Assembly: GCA_046331625.1 (NCBI GenBank)
Contig: JAXLQL010000001.1
Span: 186,001-250,000, forward strand
Reading direction: 5' to 3'
Origin: JAXLQL01 sp046331625
Lineage (GTDB): Bacteria > Acidobacteriota > Terriglobia > Bryobacterales > Bryobacteraceae
Length of the DNA stretch: 64,000 nt
Shown here: positions 51,880-61,087 of the stretch, piece by piece
Layout of the letters: every line of letters begins with the position of its first letter
Position numbering within the stretch: the stretch's first letter is position 1
Position numbers and translations under genes: made by a program
The notes under the pieces: generated by a model
The model's database searches: none
The model's input: only the letters and a program-made list of their open reading frames with translations
Told to the model about the DNA's origin: nothing

Positions 51880-52328
51880 GACGGCGCTCCTTCGAGCGGA
51901 ACCTCGTGATACTCGAGCGCCCACTCCCGCATGAAGCGAATTCGCAAGGGGCGGATCCGATAGAGCATGAACTCAGGGTTGTCGACCGACTTCAGATACG
52001 CGCGCAGGAGCGGGTTCGAGTCCCAGATCGACTGGCGCTCTTCTCCGCTAGTGACCGTCTCGGCCACGCCCGTGATGCGGACCTGATCATGGTCAGGGGT
52101 GATGTAGCAGAGCTCCACTTTGTGGTTGCGGTCGAGTTCGCCGGTTTTGTTCGAGCTCCGCATCGACGCCACCCAGACGGTGAAGCCGTCGGTTCGGACC
52201 GGCGAGACGGGTCGCACGCGGGGCTGGTCGCCATCCATGGTGGCCATGGTCGGAAATTTGTCGGCGGCCACTACGGCCAGCGCGAGCTCGCGCGCTTCTT
52301 CAGGGGCGGGTGCGGGAGGGAGCTTCAT
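51876..52328 (-). CDS. Pyridoxamine 5'-phosphate oxidase-like split-barrel protein
   Basis: 150 residues. FPTMATMDGDQPRVRPVSPV, FTVWVASMRSSNKTGELDRN and VELCYITPDHDQVRITGVAE are typical of the FMN- or F420-binding split beta-barrel (general stress protein 26/PNPOx-like). Such proteins bind a flavin and reduce small molecules or serve in stress responses. The C-terminal FMLYRIRPLRIRFMREW is the dimer contact region. It starts the three-gene overlapping unit that continues with the GH42-like gene. It lies 80 bases downstream of the CPBP gene on the same strand. Confidence 0.83.
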   Translation of the reverse strand: MKLPPAPAPEEARELALAVVAADKFPTMATMDGDQPRVRPVSPVRTDGFTVWVASMRSSNKTGELDRNHKVELCYITPDHDQVRITGVAETVTSGEERQSIWDSNPLLRAYLKSVDNPEFMLYRIRPLRIRFMREWALEYHEVPLEGAPS

Positions 52329-52408
52329 GTTCTTCTCGAAAGCGAAGCTTCAGCATACAATGCCGATCACTCGCGGCGGTCATCGGCCACTGCCGAGGTG
52401 AGGCACCA

Positions 52409-53253
52409 TCAGCCAGGCACGGCCGATTTTTGCGCCGCGCCGGAGTCAGACCTTCTTGTCGCCAGTTGACGATAGGCGAGAAATGCTCCCGCGGCGCCTA
52501 GGATGGCCGCGATGGCCGAGCGGTTGAAGAACGCGTCACCGAACGCGGCCTTGTCGGCGAAGGCGTGATGCGACGTACGCCACAAGAAGAAGAGCGTGAA
52601 TGCAATGTCGCCGAGGGCGTGGAGCACCACGGAGGGCACGATGGAATTGCATAACCAGGCAGGCACGCCGAGCAGGATCGCAGCGGCGAGGAAATACCAG
52701 ATCGACGCGAAGAAGAGGATTGGCTTCGAGGCGAACTGCAGAAAGTGCCCCACCCAGAACGCCAGTCCGCCGATGAGAATCGCCCGTGCGGGACCGTACA
52801 CGGGTTCGAGTTGTCCCTGCAGGTAGCCGCGAAGTCCGGCCTCTTCAGTCACCCCGGCCACCAGCGAAATCATGAACACATAGGCGAGCACCGCGTAGGG
52901 CGGGAGCTTCGAGATGTCGGGCGGAGCGGCGGGGGTGGCGTCCGCGAGTGTGTTGACCACCACCTTCAGTCCGTTGAGAGCCAGGAAGCCACAGGCGAAT
53001 CCAACCGCTGACCAAAGCCACCCCTGGGCACTGACGGGATTGGCGCGCAGGCGCAACCGGCGCAGTTTCGCCGTAGCCGCTTTGCCCAAGTGGCCACCGA
53101 GGAAGCGCCAGTAGACGGCGAGCACGCCGGCCATGATCGGCACAGACCACGGGATAGCTGGCGAGATCGAGAAGTTGGCTGATGCCAGCAGAATCCAGGC
53201 TATACCCCGGCCACCACCACACCTAGGCCAGTTAGAGCGGCGCGGACCGCCAT
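52409..53253 (-). pseudogene. CPBP (CAAX/Rce1-like) membrane protease, frameshifted near the N-terminus
   Basis: Corrected length about 280 residues. The main frame holds the CPBP motifs TEEAGLRGYLQGQ (EExxxR), AFWVGHFLQF and SIVPSVVLHALGD (HxxxD-like), with five to six membrane helices. The true N-terminus reads MAVRAALTGLGVVVAGV from ATG 53253 in another frame; removing two bases from TATA at 53201-53204 joins it to AWILLASANFSISPAIPW, restoring the first helix. The family cleaves prenylated or other membrane proteins and is linked to immunity and self-protection in some bacteria. Alternatively translation begins at 53143 and gives a shorter protein without the first helix. Confidence 0.72.
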
Positions 53254-53280
53254 GGAGCCATCATAGCTCCAGTGACGCTG

Positions 53281-53718
53281 TTACTTGCGTGTTTCTTCCA
53301 GCTCGTACAGCTCCTGCCACATGTCGTCAATCGGATGCCAGTCTGTCTTCTCTGGGCTAGCCAGATGCACCTCCGGCACCCGAAGCGTCCCGTGGCCGTA
53401 CGTACAAATGTACTCGGTCCGAGGCGGCCCAAGGAAGAGATGATTCCACGAACCCCGCGACACCGGCATCCGGAGCCGCCGTAGGCACGTGCGACATCGA
53501 TACCGCTGGTCCAGAATCGACAGGTAGATCAACCCGACGCCCACTAGCCCCACGAACAGGGCCGCGAACGTATACTCCAAGTCATGCCCGAACGATGTCA
53601 ACTTCACGCGCATGAATGCTTTGGGCTCCGGCAGCACCGCCTTGAAAGCAAACCAAAGCATCTGGACGAAGCCGCCCACCGCGAGCAGCTTAGCGATGAA
53701 GTACAGCCAATACTTCAT
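53281..53718 (-). CDS. Membrane protein with CxxC pair, function unknown
   Basis: 145 residues from ATG 53718. Two membrane helices (LYFIAKLLAVGGFVQMLWF; FAALFVGLVGVGLIYLSIL) enclose a short loop; the C-terminal cytoplasmic or periplasmic tail has RCRTCLRRL, and TEYICTYGHG adds another cysteine and histidine, so a metal site is plausible. A string HPIDDMWQELYELEE ends the protein. I do not recognise the family. The gene lies between the glycosyltransferase (upstream) and the CPBP gene (downstream), all on one strand, perhaps one transcript acting on the membrane. Confidence 0.65.
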   Translation of the reverse strand: MKYWLYFIAKLLAVGGFVQMLWFAFKAVLPEPKAFMRVKLTSFGHDLEYTFAALFVGLVGVGLIYLSILDQRYRCRTCLRRLRMPVSRGSWNHLFLGPPRTEYICTYGHGTLRVPEVHLASPEKTDWHPIDDMWQELYELEETRK

Positions 53719-53806
53719 ACTTCTATAGACTCCATTACCCTCCGAAAAGTTCCGTCCCCCCGAGCGAAACCCTCGACCGTTCCATCGGCGGAACGCCCGA
53801 TTTTCT

Positions 53807-54943
53807 TCAGGCTGCGTGCCGGGCCGCAATCCCAGCCAGGATATCCGGAATCTCGAAGACCGCGCGGTTATCGATAGCCGCCGCCCGCTCACGAAACTGC
53901 CCGAGCCGGTTCGGTTCGAGCAACGACCGCACAGCCCCCACAATCTCACCCCAATCCGAGACCACCAGGCCGACCTTCTTTTCGAGCAGCCACTGCGCGT
54001 TGTAACGCTCCTGCGGCATGGTGGACGCGTTGCAATCCACGATCACAGGCAACTCGAGCGCCATCGCCTCAGAGATGCTGCCGGGTCCGGGCTTGCCGAT
54101 CATGAAGTCCGCCATCTGCATGAACTTGGGAACGTCGCTGGTGAATCCCCGCACATGCACAGGCACCGGCAACTCCAACGCGCGCAGCTTTGCGCCGAGC
54201 TTTTCATTGCGGCCGTACATCAGGATCATTTGCAGCGGGAGCCCCGACCTTCCCAGACGCTCCGCGATGCCGATCATCGCCTTCGATCCCTCGCCCCCGA
54301 ACAGCACCAGTGCCGTTGCGAGATCGGGCTGGAGGCCGTAGGCGGCCCGCTCCAGCGGACGGTCGATCGGTTGGATTTCGTAGAACGATGGACGCAGGAT
54401 CATGCCGCTGACACGAAAGACCCGGTCCGGCGGATGCCCGTAGATCGTGGCTTGCTGCACCGCCAGGTCCGTACCGCAGATGACGTACTGCTCTTGCCGT
54501 TCGAGCCAGACGCGCGGCGGGATGTCGGCGAAGTCTGTGATGATCGTGACGAAAGGAATGGTGGAGCTCACCTCGCGCAGCGCGAGGAACATCGTGCGAT
54601 TGAAGTGGGGCATCACGGACACCACTATGTCAGGCGGATCGCGGCGCCAGAATTCGGCAAGGAGCTTGACGTGGCGCGGACGCAGCGCGGCGATCAACGC
54701 ATGCATGGGCGGCATGAGCCACGGGGCAAGAAAGGTCCAGCCCTTCTTGAGCATCAGGTTGTAGTAGTCCTCGCCGGACTTGCCGGTGAGTCTCTTCATC
54801 ACGTCCGTGGCGCCCAGCACGTCATTCATATTGACGAGTTCGACGTCCCAGCCGCGTTTCTGTTTTTCGATGACGGTCTTCAGGGCCGTGGCAGCGCTCT
54901 TGTGTCCGCCGCCGGCTTCGACGTAGAAGAATTGGACCTTCAT
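53807..54943 (-). CDS. MGDG synthase/UgtP-like glycosyltransferase (GT28)
   Basis: 378 residues. N-terminal FYVEAGGGHKSAATAL is the glycine-rich acceptor-side loop typical of MGDG synthase and processive diacylglycerol glucosyltransferases. DIVVSVMPHFNRTMFLAL, TIITDFADIPPRVW, LVLFGGEGSKAMIGIAERLG and GKPGPGSISEAMALELPVI (UDP-sugar binding) follow. The product would be a glycolipid in the inner membrane made from diacylglycerol. The enzyme is peripheral, without membrane helices. Its start is clear at MKVQFF. An array of palindromic repeats lies upstream. Confidence 0.88.
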   Translation of the reverse strand: MKVQFFYVEAGGGHKSAATALKTVIEKQKRGWDVELVNMNDVLGATDVMKRLTGKSGEDYYNLMLKKGWTFLAPWLMPPMHALIAALRPRHVKLLAEFWRRDPPDIVVSVMPHFNRTMFLALREVSSTIPFVTIITDFADIPPRVWLERQEQYVICGTDLAVQQATIYGHPPDRVFRVSGMILRPSFYEIQPIDRPLERAAYGLQPDLATALVLFGGEGSKAMIGIAERLGRSGLPLQMILMYGRNEKLGAKLRALELPVPVHVRGFTSDVPKFMQMADFMIGKPGPGSISEAMALELPVIVDCNASTMPQERYNAQWLLEKKVGLVVSDWGEIVGAVRSLLEPNRLGQFRERAAAIDNRAVFEIPDILAGIAARHAA

Positions 54944-55387
54944 GGGAGCGGCTCCGGGGGGCGGCGGGCCCTGCCGCGTGCTGGTGCGTGGGCCGGCGGG
55001 ACTGAAGTCCCGCGCTGGCTAAAGCCCGCCCTACACGGAAAGGCAGGTGCTGGGGTCGGAGCCGGGATGTTTTCGCGGGCTTCGATGTGGGTATCGGCGG
55101 CGGGACCGAAGTCCCGCGCAGGCTGAAGCCTGCCCCACATGGCAACACTCGCCGTACACGGCGTGGCTCGTGCTGGGGTCGGGGCCGGCATGTTTTCGCG
55201 GACCTCGGCGCAGGTGCCGGGGGCGGGAAGACGTTGGGCTCGGGGCACTGACAGCGGGACTGAAGTCCCGCGCAGGTTGAAGCCTGCCCCACAATCGGCG
55301 ACGGAGCTCTTCTCGAGCAAACGAGTTTCACGAGAGTCCCGCCCCGGTGCTGCTATCCGCGGTTCGCGGTACACGGTTCACTCCCGC
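54944..55387 (+). repeat. Extragenic palindromic repeat array
   Basis: A 444-base gap with three twin-hairpin units at 54995-55033, 55100-55139 and 55253-55292, all in plus orientation like those at 25419-25930. A longer period is visible: after the first two units comes GTGCTGGGGTCGG(A/G)GCCGG then (G/C)ATGTTTTCGCGG, at about 55047-55080 and 55170-55201. Stems vary slightly (GGGACT/GGGACC; GCAGGCT/GCAGGTT). No gene is visible in the gap, whose open frames all cross these repeats. Confidence 0.75.
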
Positions 55388-56248
<861 letters not shown>

Positions 56249-56258
56249 GGTTTGGCTC

Positions 56259-57731
56259 CTATTCGAATACGCGGTCCACGGGGACGATACGGATCTGCTC
56301 TCGCTTCCACGGTAGCGCTTTCTTCTCGACTATTTTGTCCTCGGCCAGCAAGTCATCGGGTTTCGGCGCGTTGTACTTCATGGGTGAAGGCTCGTTGGCG
56401 AGCAGCTTCTTCTTGAAATCCTCAGCCTTCGGCGTGACAATCGCCACCTGGAGATTCTCTGCCCGCAGATGTTTGCGAATGGCCGCATTCACTTGATCCC
56501 GCGTCAAGGTGGCCAGGCCCTTGTTCACGTAGCTGTTGAAGTCCTGAGTTCCGTAGTAGGCGCTGTCGATCGCATACCCGAGTTCGGCGGACTTCGTCTT
56601 GGTGAGGATGTTGATGTACTTGCCGACGAAGTCGCGCGTGTTGTCGAACTCTTCCTGCGTGATGCCATCGCGCACGAAGCGCTCGAGCTCGAAGAACGCG
56701 AGGCGCAGCGCGAAATGCGCGGTGGGCGGTTCGAGTGGGCGCACCCAGATCTGGAAGATTTGCCGCGGCCGCGCCAGATTCGCCGCAGGTTCGAACACGA
56801 ACATGCCATTGGGAAAATACTCAATGTAGGAATAGTCGCCGTAGTTGAGACCGCGTACCTCGCGGATCCGCTGGAACAAGCGTCCTCCGCTACTACGGTG
56901 CGGACCAAGAACACTGTTGGCCACCAACAGCGCTACCCAGTCGGGATCGCCGCGCTTGACGTTGATCGGGAAGCCGAAAGAGATCGCCACCGAGCGTGTG
57001 TCCTTGTCGATGAGCGTCAGCGGCAGCCCTTTGATCGGAGCGGGCGTGGGCCGCTTGCCCGGCGAGGCATTGCCCTTCGGCAGCGCGGCAAAGTCTTTCT
57101 TCACGTGATCGACGAAGCCCTCCGGCGCTCCACCCGCGATCCCGAGAATCAGATTGGCCTGCGTGTACTGGGCGCGATAGAACGCTTGCAGATCGGCGGT
57201 GGTGAGCTTGGCGACGTTCGATACGATGCCGAAGTTGTGGTGTCCATAAGGGTGCCCGGCGTAGATCGCGTTGTAGAGCACCTCTTTGCCCAGCTCTTCG
57301 TCATTGTTCCCGCGCAGGCCCACGCGCAAGCCGTTGATCTGATCGTCGCGCAGGCGCGAGAAGTCTTCGTTGCGCCAACCCGGCTCGAGCAGCATGGAAC
57401 GCAGCAGCGCGTAGAAGGGCTCGAGGTTCTCCACGTGCGTGGTGGCGGAGAAGGTGGTCATCTCTTTATCCACCTGCCAATCGATGCTTGCCGCCATCGG
57501 GAACAATTCTTCCACGATTTGTTGGTAGGGCTTTTGCTTGGTGCCGCCTGAAGCGAGCATGGCCGCGGTGAGCGAAGCCACGCCAGCTTTGCCCGCGGGG
57601 TCGCTCGCCGAGCCCGTGAGAAATACCACGCGGAAGGTGACGAGCGGTGACTGGCTGGGGAGCGTCACCACGCGCATGTTCTGCGCACCCAGCGAAGCAG
57701 CCAAAGCGAGAATCGCGAGTGCCCGCTTCAT
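56259..57731 (-). CDS. M16-family peptidase subunit lacking the zinc motif
   Basis: 490 residues with signal MKRALAILALAASLGAQ. The typical M16 region has AGVASLTAAMLASGGT where active enzymes have HxxEH, so zinc and catalysis are lost. Later FNTRD and GRLFQRIREVRGLNYGDYSY (R-x-x-x-Y substrate-binding loop) are conserved. Such inactive halves pair with an active M16 subunit; here the active partner is directly upstream and the ATG overlaps its stop (ATGA). Together they would form a periplasmic clamp-type protease for small proteins or peptides. Confidence 0.88.
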   Translation of the reverse strand: MKRALAILALAASLGAQNMRVVTLPSQSPLVTFRVVFLTGSASDPAGKAGVASLTAAMLASGGTKQKPYQQIVEELFPMAASIDWQVDKEMTTFSATTHVENLEPFYALLRSMLLEPGWRNEDFSRLRDDQINGLRVGLRGNNDEELGKEVLYNAIYAGHPYGHHNFGIVSNVAKLTTADLQAFYRAQYTQANLILGIAGGAPEGFVDHVKKDFAALPKGNASPGKRPTPAPIKGLPLTLIDKDTRSVAISFGFPINVKRGDPDWVALLVANSVLGPHRSSGGRLFQRIREVRGLNYGDYSYIEYFPNGMFVFEPAANLARPRQIFQIWVRPLEPPTAHFALRLAFFELERFVRDGITQEEFDNTRDFVGKYINILTKTKSAELGYAIDSAYYGTQDFNSYVNKGLATLTRDQVNAAIRKHLRAENLQVAIVTPKAEDFKKKLLANEPSPMKYNAPKPDDLLAEDKIVEKKALPWKREQIRIVPVDRVFE

Positions 57732-59050
57732 TTCGTTGCTCCCGTGAGGGTAATGATGGTCCGGCTGCTCTCGTTGAAGTATTTGCGAGCGGCGTTGCGC
57801 AGGTCCTCGGGCGTGATCTGGCCGTAAATGTCGTAGAGGCGATTCACCGTCTCTGGCGTCCGCTTCAGCGCCACGTAACGCGCGAGGCTCGATGCAATCG
57901 ATTCGCTGCTATCGAACCCCAGCGCCAAGCGGTAGCGCAGGTGCTTCTTCACCTGCTCCAACCGCTCCGGCGGCACCAGCGTGTCCTTGTAGGTGGCGAA
58001 GGTCGAGAGGATGTCTTCGCGCACCGCGTCCATATCCTCTTTCTTCTTGACCCGCGCGTTGACGATGAACAGATACGGATCGACGTGATCCGCGTAGCCG
58101 CCGCCCAACTGATCCACCTTTTGTTGTTCGAGCACCAGCTTCTTGTAGAGCGGCGAATTCTCAGAGAAGGCGAGGAACGAGATGATGTCGAGCGCGGCGT
58201 TGTCCTTCTCGCTGTCGGAATAAGCAGGCACGCGAAACGAGGTCACTACCCAAGGCAGTGTGGGCGTGGGCCAATCGATCTGCGCGGTACGAGCACCTCC
58301 CTGCGCAGGCTCATCCGGCACGGCCGCCTGGTAGCTGCCGCGCTGCCACCCGCCCCAGTGCTTCTCCACCAGCGGCCGGACCTGTTCCTTCTTCACATCG
58401 CCGACCACGATGATGGTGGTGTACTCGGGCCGGTAGAAGCGATCGAAGAACTGGCGGCTGTAGGCGTACTGATTGGGCATGTCCTGGATGTCTTTCAGGT
58501 AGCCCATGGTGGTGTGCGCGTAGGTGTGCGTGCGGAACGCCGTCTCGCGGAGCTTCTCGTGGATCTTCTGCTCGGGCTCGGCGCTGTTCTTGTTGTACTC
58601 GCCGAGCACGGCCAGCGCTTCGGTCTTGAAGTCGGCCTCGGCATACTCGAGATGCTGGAAGCGGTCGGCTTCCATGTGGAGCATGGTCTCGAGATCGGGC
58701 TTCGAGAACGTCATGTGGTAGCAGGTGAGGTCGTCATCGGTGTATGCGTTCGAGTGCGCGCCCGCCTTCTGCAGCACAGCCTGATACTTGTCGGGCGGGA
58801 ATTCCTTGGTGCCCCGGAACATCATGTGCTCGAAGAAATGGGCGAAGCCGCTCTTACCGGGCTCCACTTCGTTGCGAGAGCCCGCCTGCACTACGATGTA
58901 GAGCGCCACCACGTTGGGAAAGTCTGTGGGGACGGTTACCAGACGAAGCCCGTTGGGGAAATCGTGCTGTTCGTACTCGTAGGGGAAAATCTTCGGTCCG
59001 GCCAGGCAGGCCGAAGCCAGGGAAATCGAGAGCGCTATGGCAAGTCGCAT
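57728..59050 (-). CDS. Zinc-dependent M16-family peptidase (active subunit)
   Basis: 440 residues with signal MRLAIALSISLASACLA; the Cys at the end of that segment could make it a lipoprotein. The active site HFFEHMMFRG contains HxxEH, and EADFKTEALAVLGEYNK holds the third zinc-binding Glu. The second domain carries FLAFSENSPLYKKLVLEQ. The family degrades small proteins and peptides inside a closed chamber. It is the first gene of the pair with the inactive subunit; no other gene lies between. Confidence 0.92.
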   Translation of the reverse strand: MRLAIALSISLASACLAGPKIFPYEYEQHDFPNGLRLVTVPTDFPNVVALYIVVQAGSRNEVEPGKSGFAHFFEHMMFRGTKEFPPDKYQAVLQKAGAHSNAYTDDDLTCYHMTFSKPDLETMLHMEADRFQHLEYAEADFKTEALAVLGEYNKNSAEPEQKIHEKLRETAFRTHTYAHTTMGYLKDIQDMPNQYAYSRQFFDRFYRPEYTTIIVVGDVKKEQVRPLVEKHWGGWQRGSYQAAVPDEPAQGGARTAQIDWPTPTLPWVVTSFRVPAYSDSEKDNAALDIISFLAFSENSPLYKKLVLEQQKVDQLGGGYADHVDPYLFIVNARVKKKEDMDAVREDILSTFATYKDTLVPPERLEQVKKHLRYRLALGFDSSESIASSLARYVALKRTPETVNRLYDIYGQITPEDLRNAARKYFNESSRTIITLTGATK

Positions 59051-59066
59051 GAAATCCTCGGTCTCT

Positions 59067-60443
59067 TTAAGGAACAGGAGGTGCCGGAAGGGCGTCGCGA
59101 ATCAGCTCGAGACGCGCGGCTACGTCGAGCAGCGTGTCTTCTTCCCACGGCCGCCCAACCAATTGAACACCCACCGGTAGACCTTCACCATCCAGTGTAA
59201 AGGGCAAAACCAGAGCGGGCAGTCCGAGCAAGTTTACCCACGTTAACGGCATCATCGCCTGGAATAACCCGATCGCCTTGCTCCCGGTCTCGAACTTGCG
59301 CTGCCGGTGCGGGAACGCGGTGACGCCGGCGGCGGGAGTGAGGATCACCGGTGTGTCGCGCATCTGGTCAAGCAGATGCGCGCGCATGGCGTCGCGCGCG
59401 GCGAGGTTTTCCACCACTTGTTTGCCGGTGGGATCGGGATTCGCTTTGAGACGATCGTAGAACTCGGTGCTGGTCCAATGCGACTCGGCTTCCCTGCCCT
59501 CGAGCAGTTCGCGCATGAAGGGCACGGTGAGTTCGGAGAAGAAGAATGACCACAGGTTCGGCGCACGCTCGAGTCCACGTGGCTGGAAGTCGGCGGTCTC
59601 GACGCCGATGCTGCGCAGCCTGCCCGCGGCGTGTCGCACCGCTTCACGAACGGCCGGCTGCACGGGCACGTCATAGAAGCTCTCCCACACGCCCACGCGC
59701 ACGTCCGCGCCGTGCGATCGCGTGAGCGGCACGGGCGCCGAGAACGGATCGCTCCAGTCATAGCCGGCGAGCACCTCGAAGAGCAGGCGGAGATCGGCGA
59801 TGTTGCGCGCCATCGGACCGGCCACGCCGAGCAATCCACCCGGATGATGGATCAGCGGGAAGTGTCCCGTTGCGGGAATGCGGCCGGGCGTGGGTTTGAG
59901 TCCGCAGATGCCGGTACAGTGCGCGGGCCAGCGGATGGATCCACCGCCGTCACTGCCGATGCCGCCCGCCGAGCAGAACGCGGCGATAGCGGCCGACTCT
60001 CCGCCGCTCGATCCGCCCGAGGTGCGTTCGAGGTTCCACGGATTGTTGGTGCGCCCGATGATGCGGTTGTCGCTCTCGTAGTTGGCCAGGAACTCGGGAG
60101 TGTTGGTCTTGCCGATGACGATGGCGCCGGCGCGCTCGAGTCTTGCCACTGCGGTGGCGGATCGTGCAGCCTTGTGTCCACGGCGGAAGCGGCTGCCACA
60201 GAGGGTCGGGTGGTCTTCGAGATCAAAGCTGTCTTTGATCGAGACGGGGACTCCGTAGAGCGGTCCCCTGGGCGCGGCCGCGGCCTGAGCGAGCGCGCGC
60301 TCGCCAAGTACGCTGACGAAGGCGTTGATCGAGGGATTGGCGCGCTCGATCTGGTCCAGGTGATCGCGCACGATCTCGCCGGGAGTGACTTTGCCCGAAC
60401 TCGCCAACGAAGCCATCTCGCGGAGCGTAGAGCGGTGGAGCAT
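59067..60443 (-). CDS. Amidase (amidase signature family)
   Basis: 458 residues from ATG 60443; the frame upstream continues but overlaps the divergent peroxiredoxin start. Ser-cisSer-Lys triad: Lys in GVPVSIKDSFDL, the Ser-rich RTSGGSSGGESAAIAA, and GIGSDGGGSIRWPAHCTGICGLKPT. It hydrolyses amide bonds of small molecules or could be the amidotransferase-type GatA, but GatA has GTDTGGSIRQPA and gatB/gatC neighbours, both absent here. No signal peptide. It is divergent from the peroxiredoxin over 79 bases and 16 bases upstream of the M16 pair. Confidence 0.87.
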   Translation of the reverse strand: MLHRSTLREMASLASSGKVTPGEIVRDHLDQIERANPSINAFVSVLGERALAQAAAAPRGPLYGVPVSIKDSFDLEDHPTLCGSRFRRGHKAARSATAVARLERAGAIVIGKTNTPEFLANYESDNRIIGRTNNPWNLERTSGGSSGGESAAIAAFCSAGGIGSDGGGSIRWPAHCTGICGLKPTPGRIPATGHFPLIHHPGGLLGVAGPMARNIADLRLLFEVLAGYDWSDPFSAPVPLTRSHGADVRVGVWESFYDVPVQPAVREAVRHAAGRLRSIGVETADFQPRGLERAPNLWSFFFSELTVPFMRELLEGREAESHWTSTEFYDRLKANPDPTGKQVVENLAARDAMRAHLLDQMRDTPVILTPAAGVTAFPHRQRKFETGSKAIGLFQAMMPLTWVNLLGLPALVLPFTLDGEGLPVGVQLVGRPWEEDTLLDVAARLELIRDALPAPPVP

Positions 60444-60522
60444 GCGGCTTCCGTTAGGATAGCCGGACCCAGTGCTCCGGCGAAACTGCACCCCCGCGTC
60501 AAGACTATGCGATAATCGCGGC

Positions 60523-61049
60523 ATGAACCGACGACATCTGCTTCTGACCGGAGTCGGCGCCTTGGCGCTCCAAGCTCAAACGGCCGGCAAAACGCACTTG
60601 AAAGTGGGGGACATGGCGCCCGACTTCAAGCTGCCGGTGACCAACGGCACCACGCCTGTGACTCTCGGGGAGTTCCGCGGTAAGAACTCCGTTGTGCTAG
60701 CCTTCTTCCGACCGCCTTCACCGGTGGCTGAACGGCAGAAATGAAGGGATATCAGGCTGATATCCAGAAATTCGAAGAAGCAGGAGCGAAGGTGTTCGGC
60801 ATCTCCACGGACAACAAGCCGAGCCAGAAGTATTGGGTCGAGGAAGTCTTGAAGTCGCCGGTACCGATCTTGAGTGACTTCCAACGCGAAACGGCCAAGG
60901 CCTACGGCGTACTGATGCCGAGCGGCGTTGCCAACCGGACCACGTTTGTCATCGACACCGATGGCAAGATCCAACACATCGAAGAGGGCAAGGCCGCCAT
61001 CGAACATGCCGGCGCCGCCACAGCTTGCAGCCGCCTGAAGAAGCACTGA
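60523..61049 (+). CDS. Probable selenocysteine peroxiredoxin (AhpC/TSA type), with one apparent missing base
   Basis: A leader MNRRHLLLTGVGALALQAQ (Tat-like) is followed by VGDMAPDFKLPVTNGT, a peroxiredoxin start. One base is missing near 60708: a one-base shift makes the reading VVLAFFPTAFTGG-TGA-TAEMKGYQ. The active-site motif PxxxTxxC is then complete, except that the catalytic Cys70 codon is TGA (60729-60731). A SECIS-like hairpin follows. The remainder is intact: VFGISTDNKPSQKY, VANRTTFVIDTDG (conserved Arg139), ending with Cys169 as a possible resolving residue. Corrected length 175. Peroxiredoxins reduce peroxides with thiols; selenocysteine versions are known elsewhere. Alternative: a decaying Cys gene with TGC to TGA. 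GATAAT 6 bases before the ATG suggests a leaderless mRNA. Confidence 0.75.
60729..60765 (+). promoter_or_regulatory. Candidate bacterial SECIS element with its UGA codon
   Basis: TGA at 60729-60731 is followed after 15 bases by a perfect 8-bp stem, GGATATCA (60747-60754) with TGATATCC (60758-60765), closed by the loop GGC (60755-60757). The loop lies 23 bases after the UGA, within the 16-37 base window described for bacterial SECIS elements, and it starts with the guanine pair that SelB prefers. The stem lies entirely within coding sequence, as is usual in bacteria. Confidence 0.7.
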
Positions 61050-61087
61050 TCCAACCCGAACCGCACCGCGAGCCCGCCCGGGTTCCG

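Noticed and set aside
59067..60443. GatA subunit of the glutamyl-tRNA amidotransferase
   Set aside because: GSDGGGSIRWPA differs from the GatA signature, and no gatB or gatC is adjacent; general amidase is safer.
60700..60742. Programmed -1 frameshift as the normal way to express the peroxiredoxin
   Set aside because: No canonical slippery heptamer or downstream pseudoknot is placed for it; a missing C is simpler, given other indels in the window.
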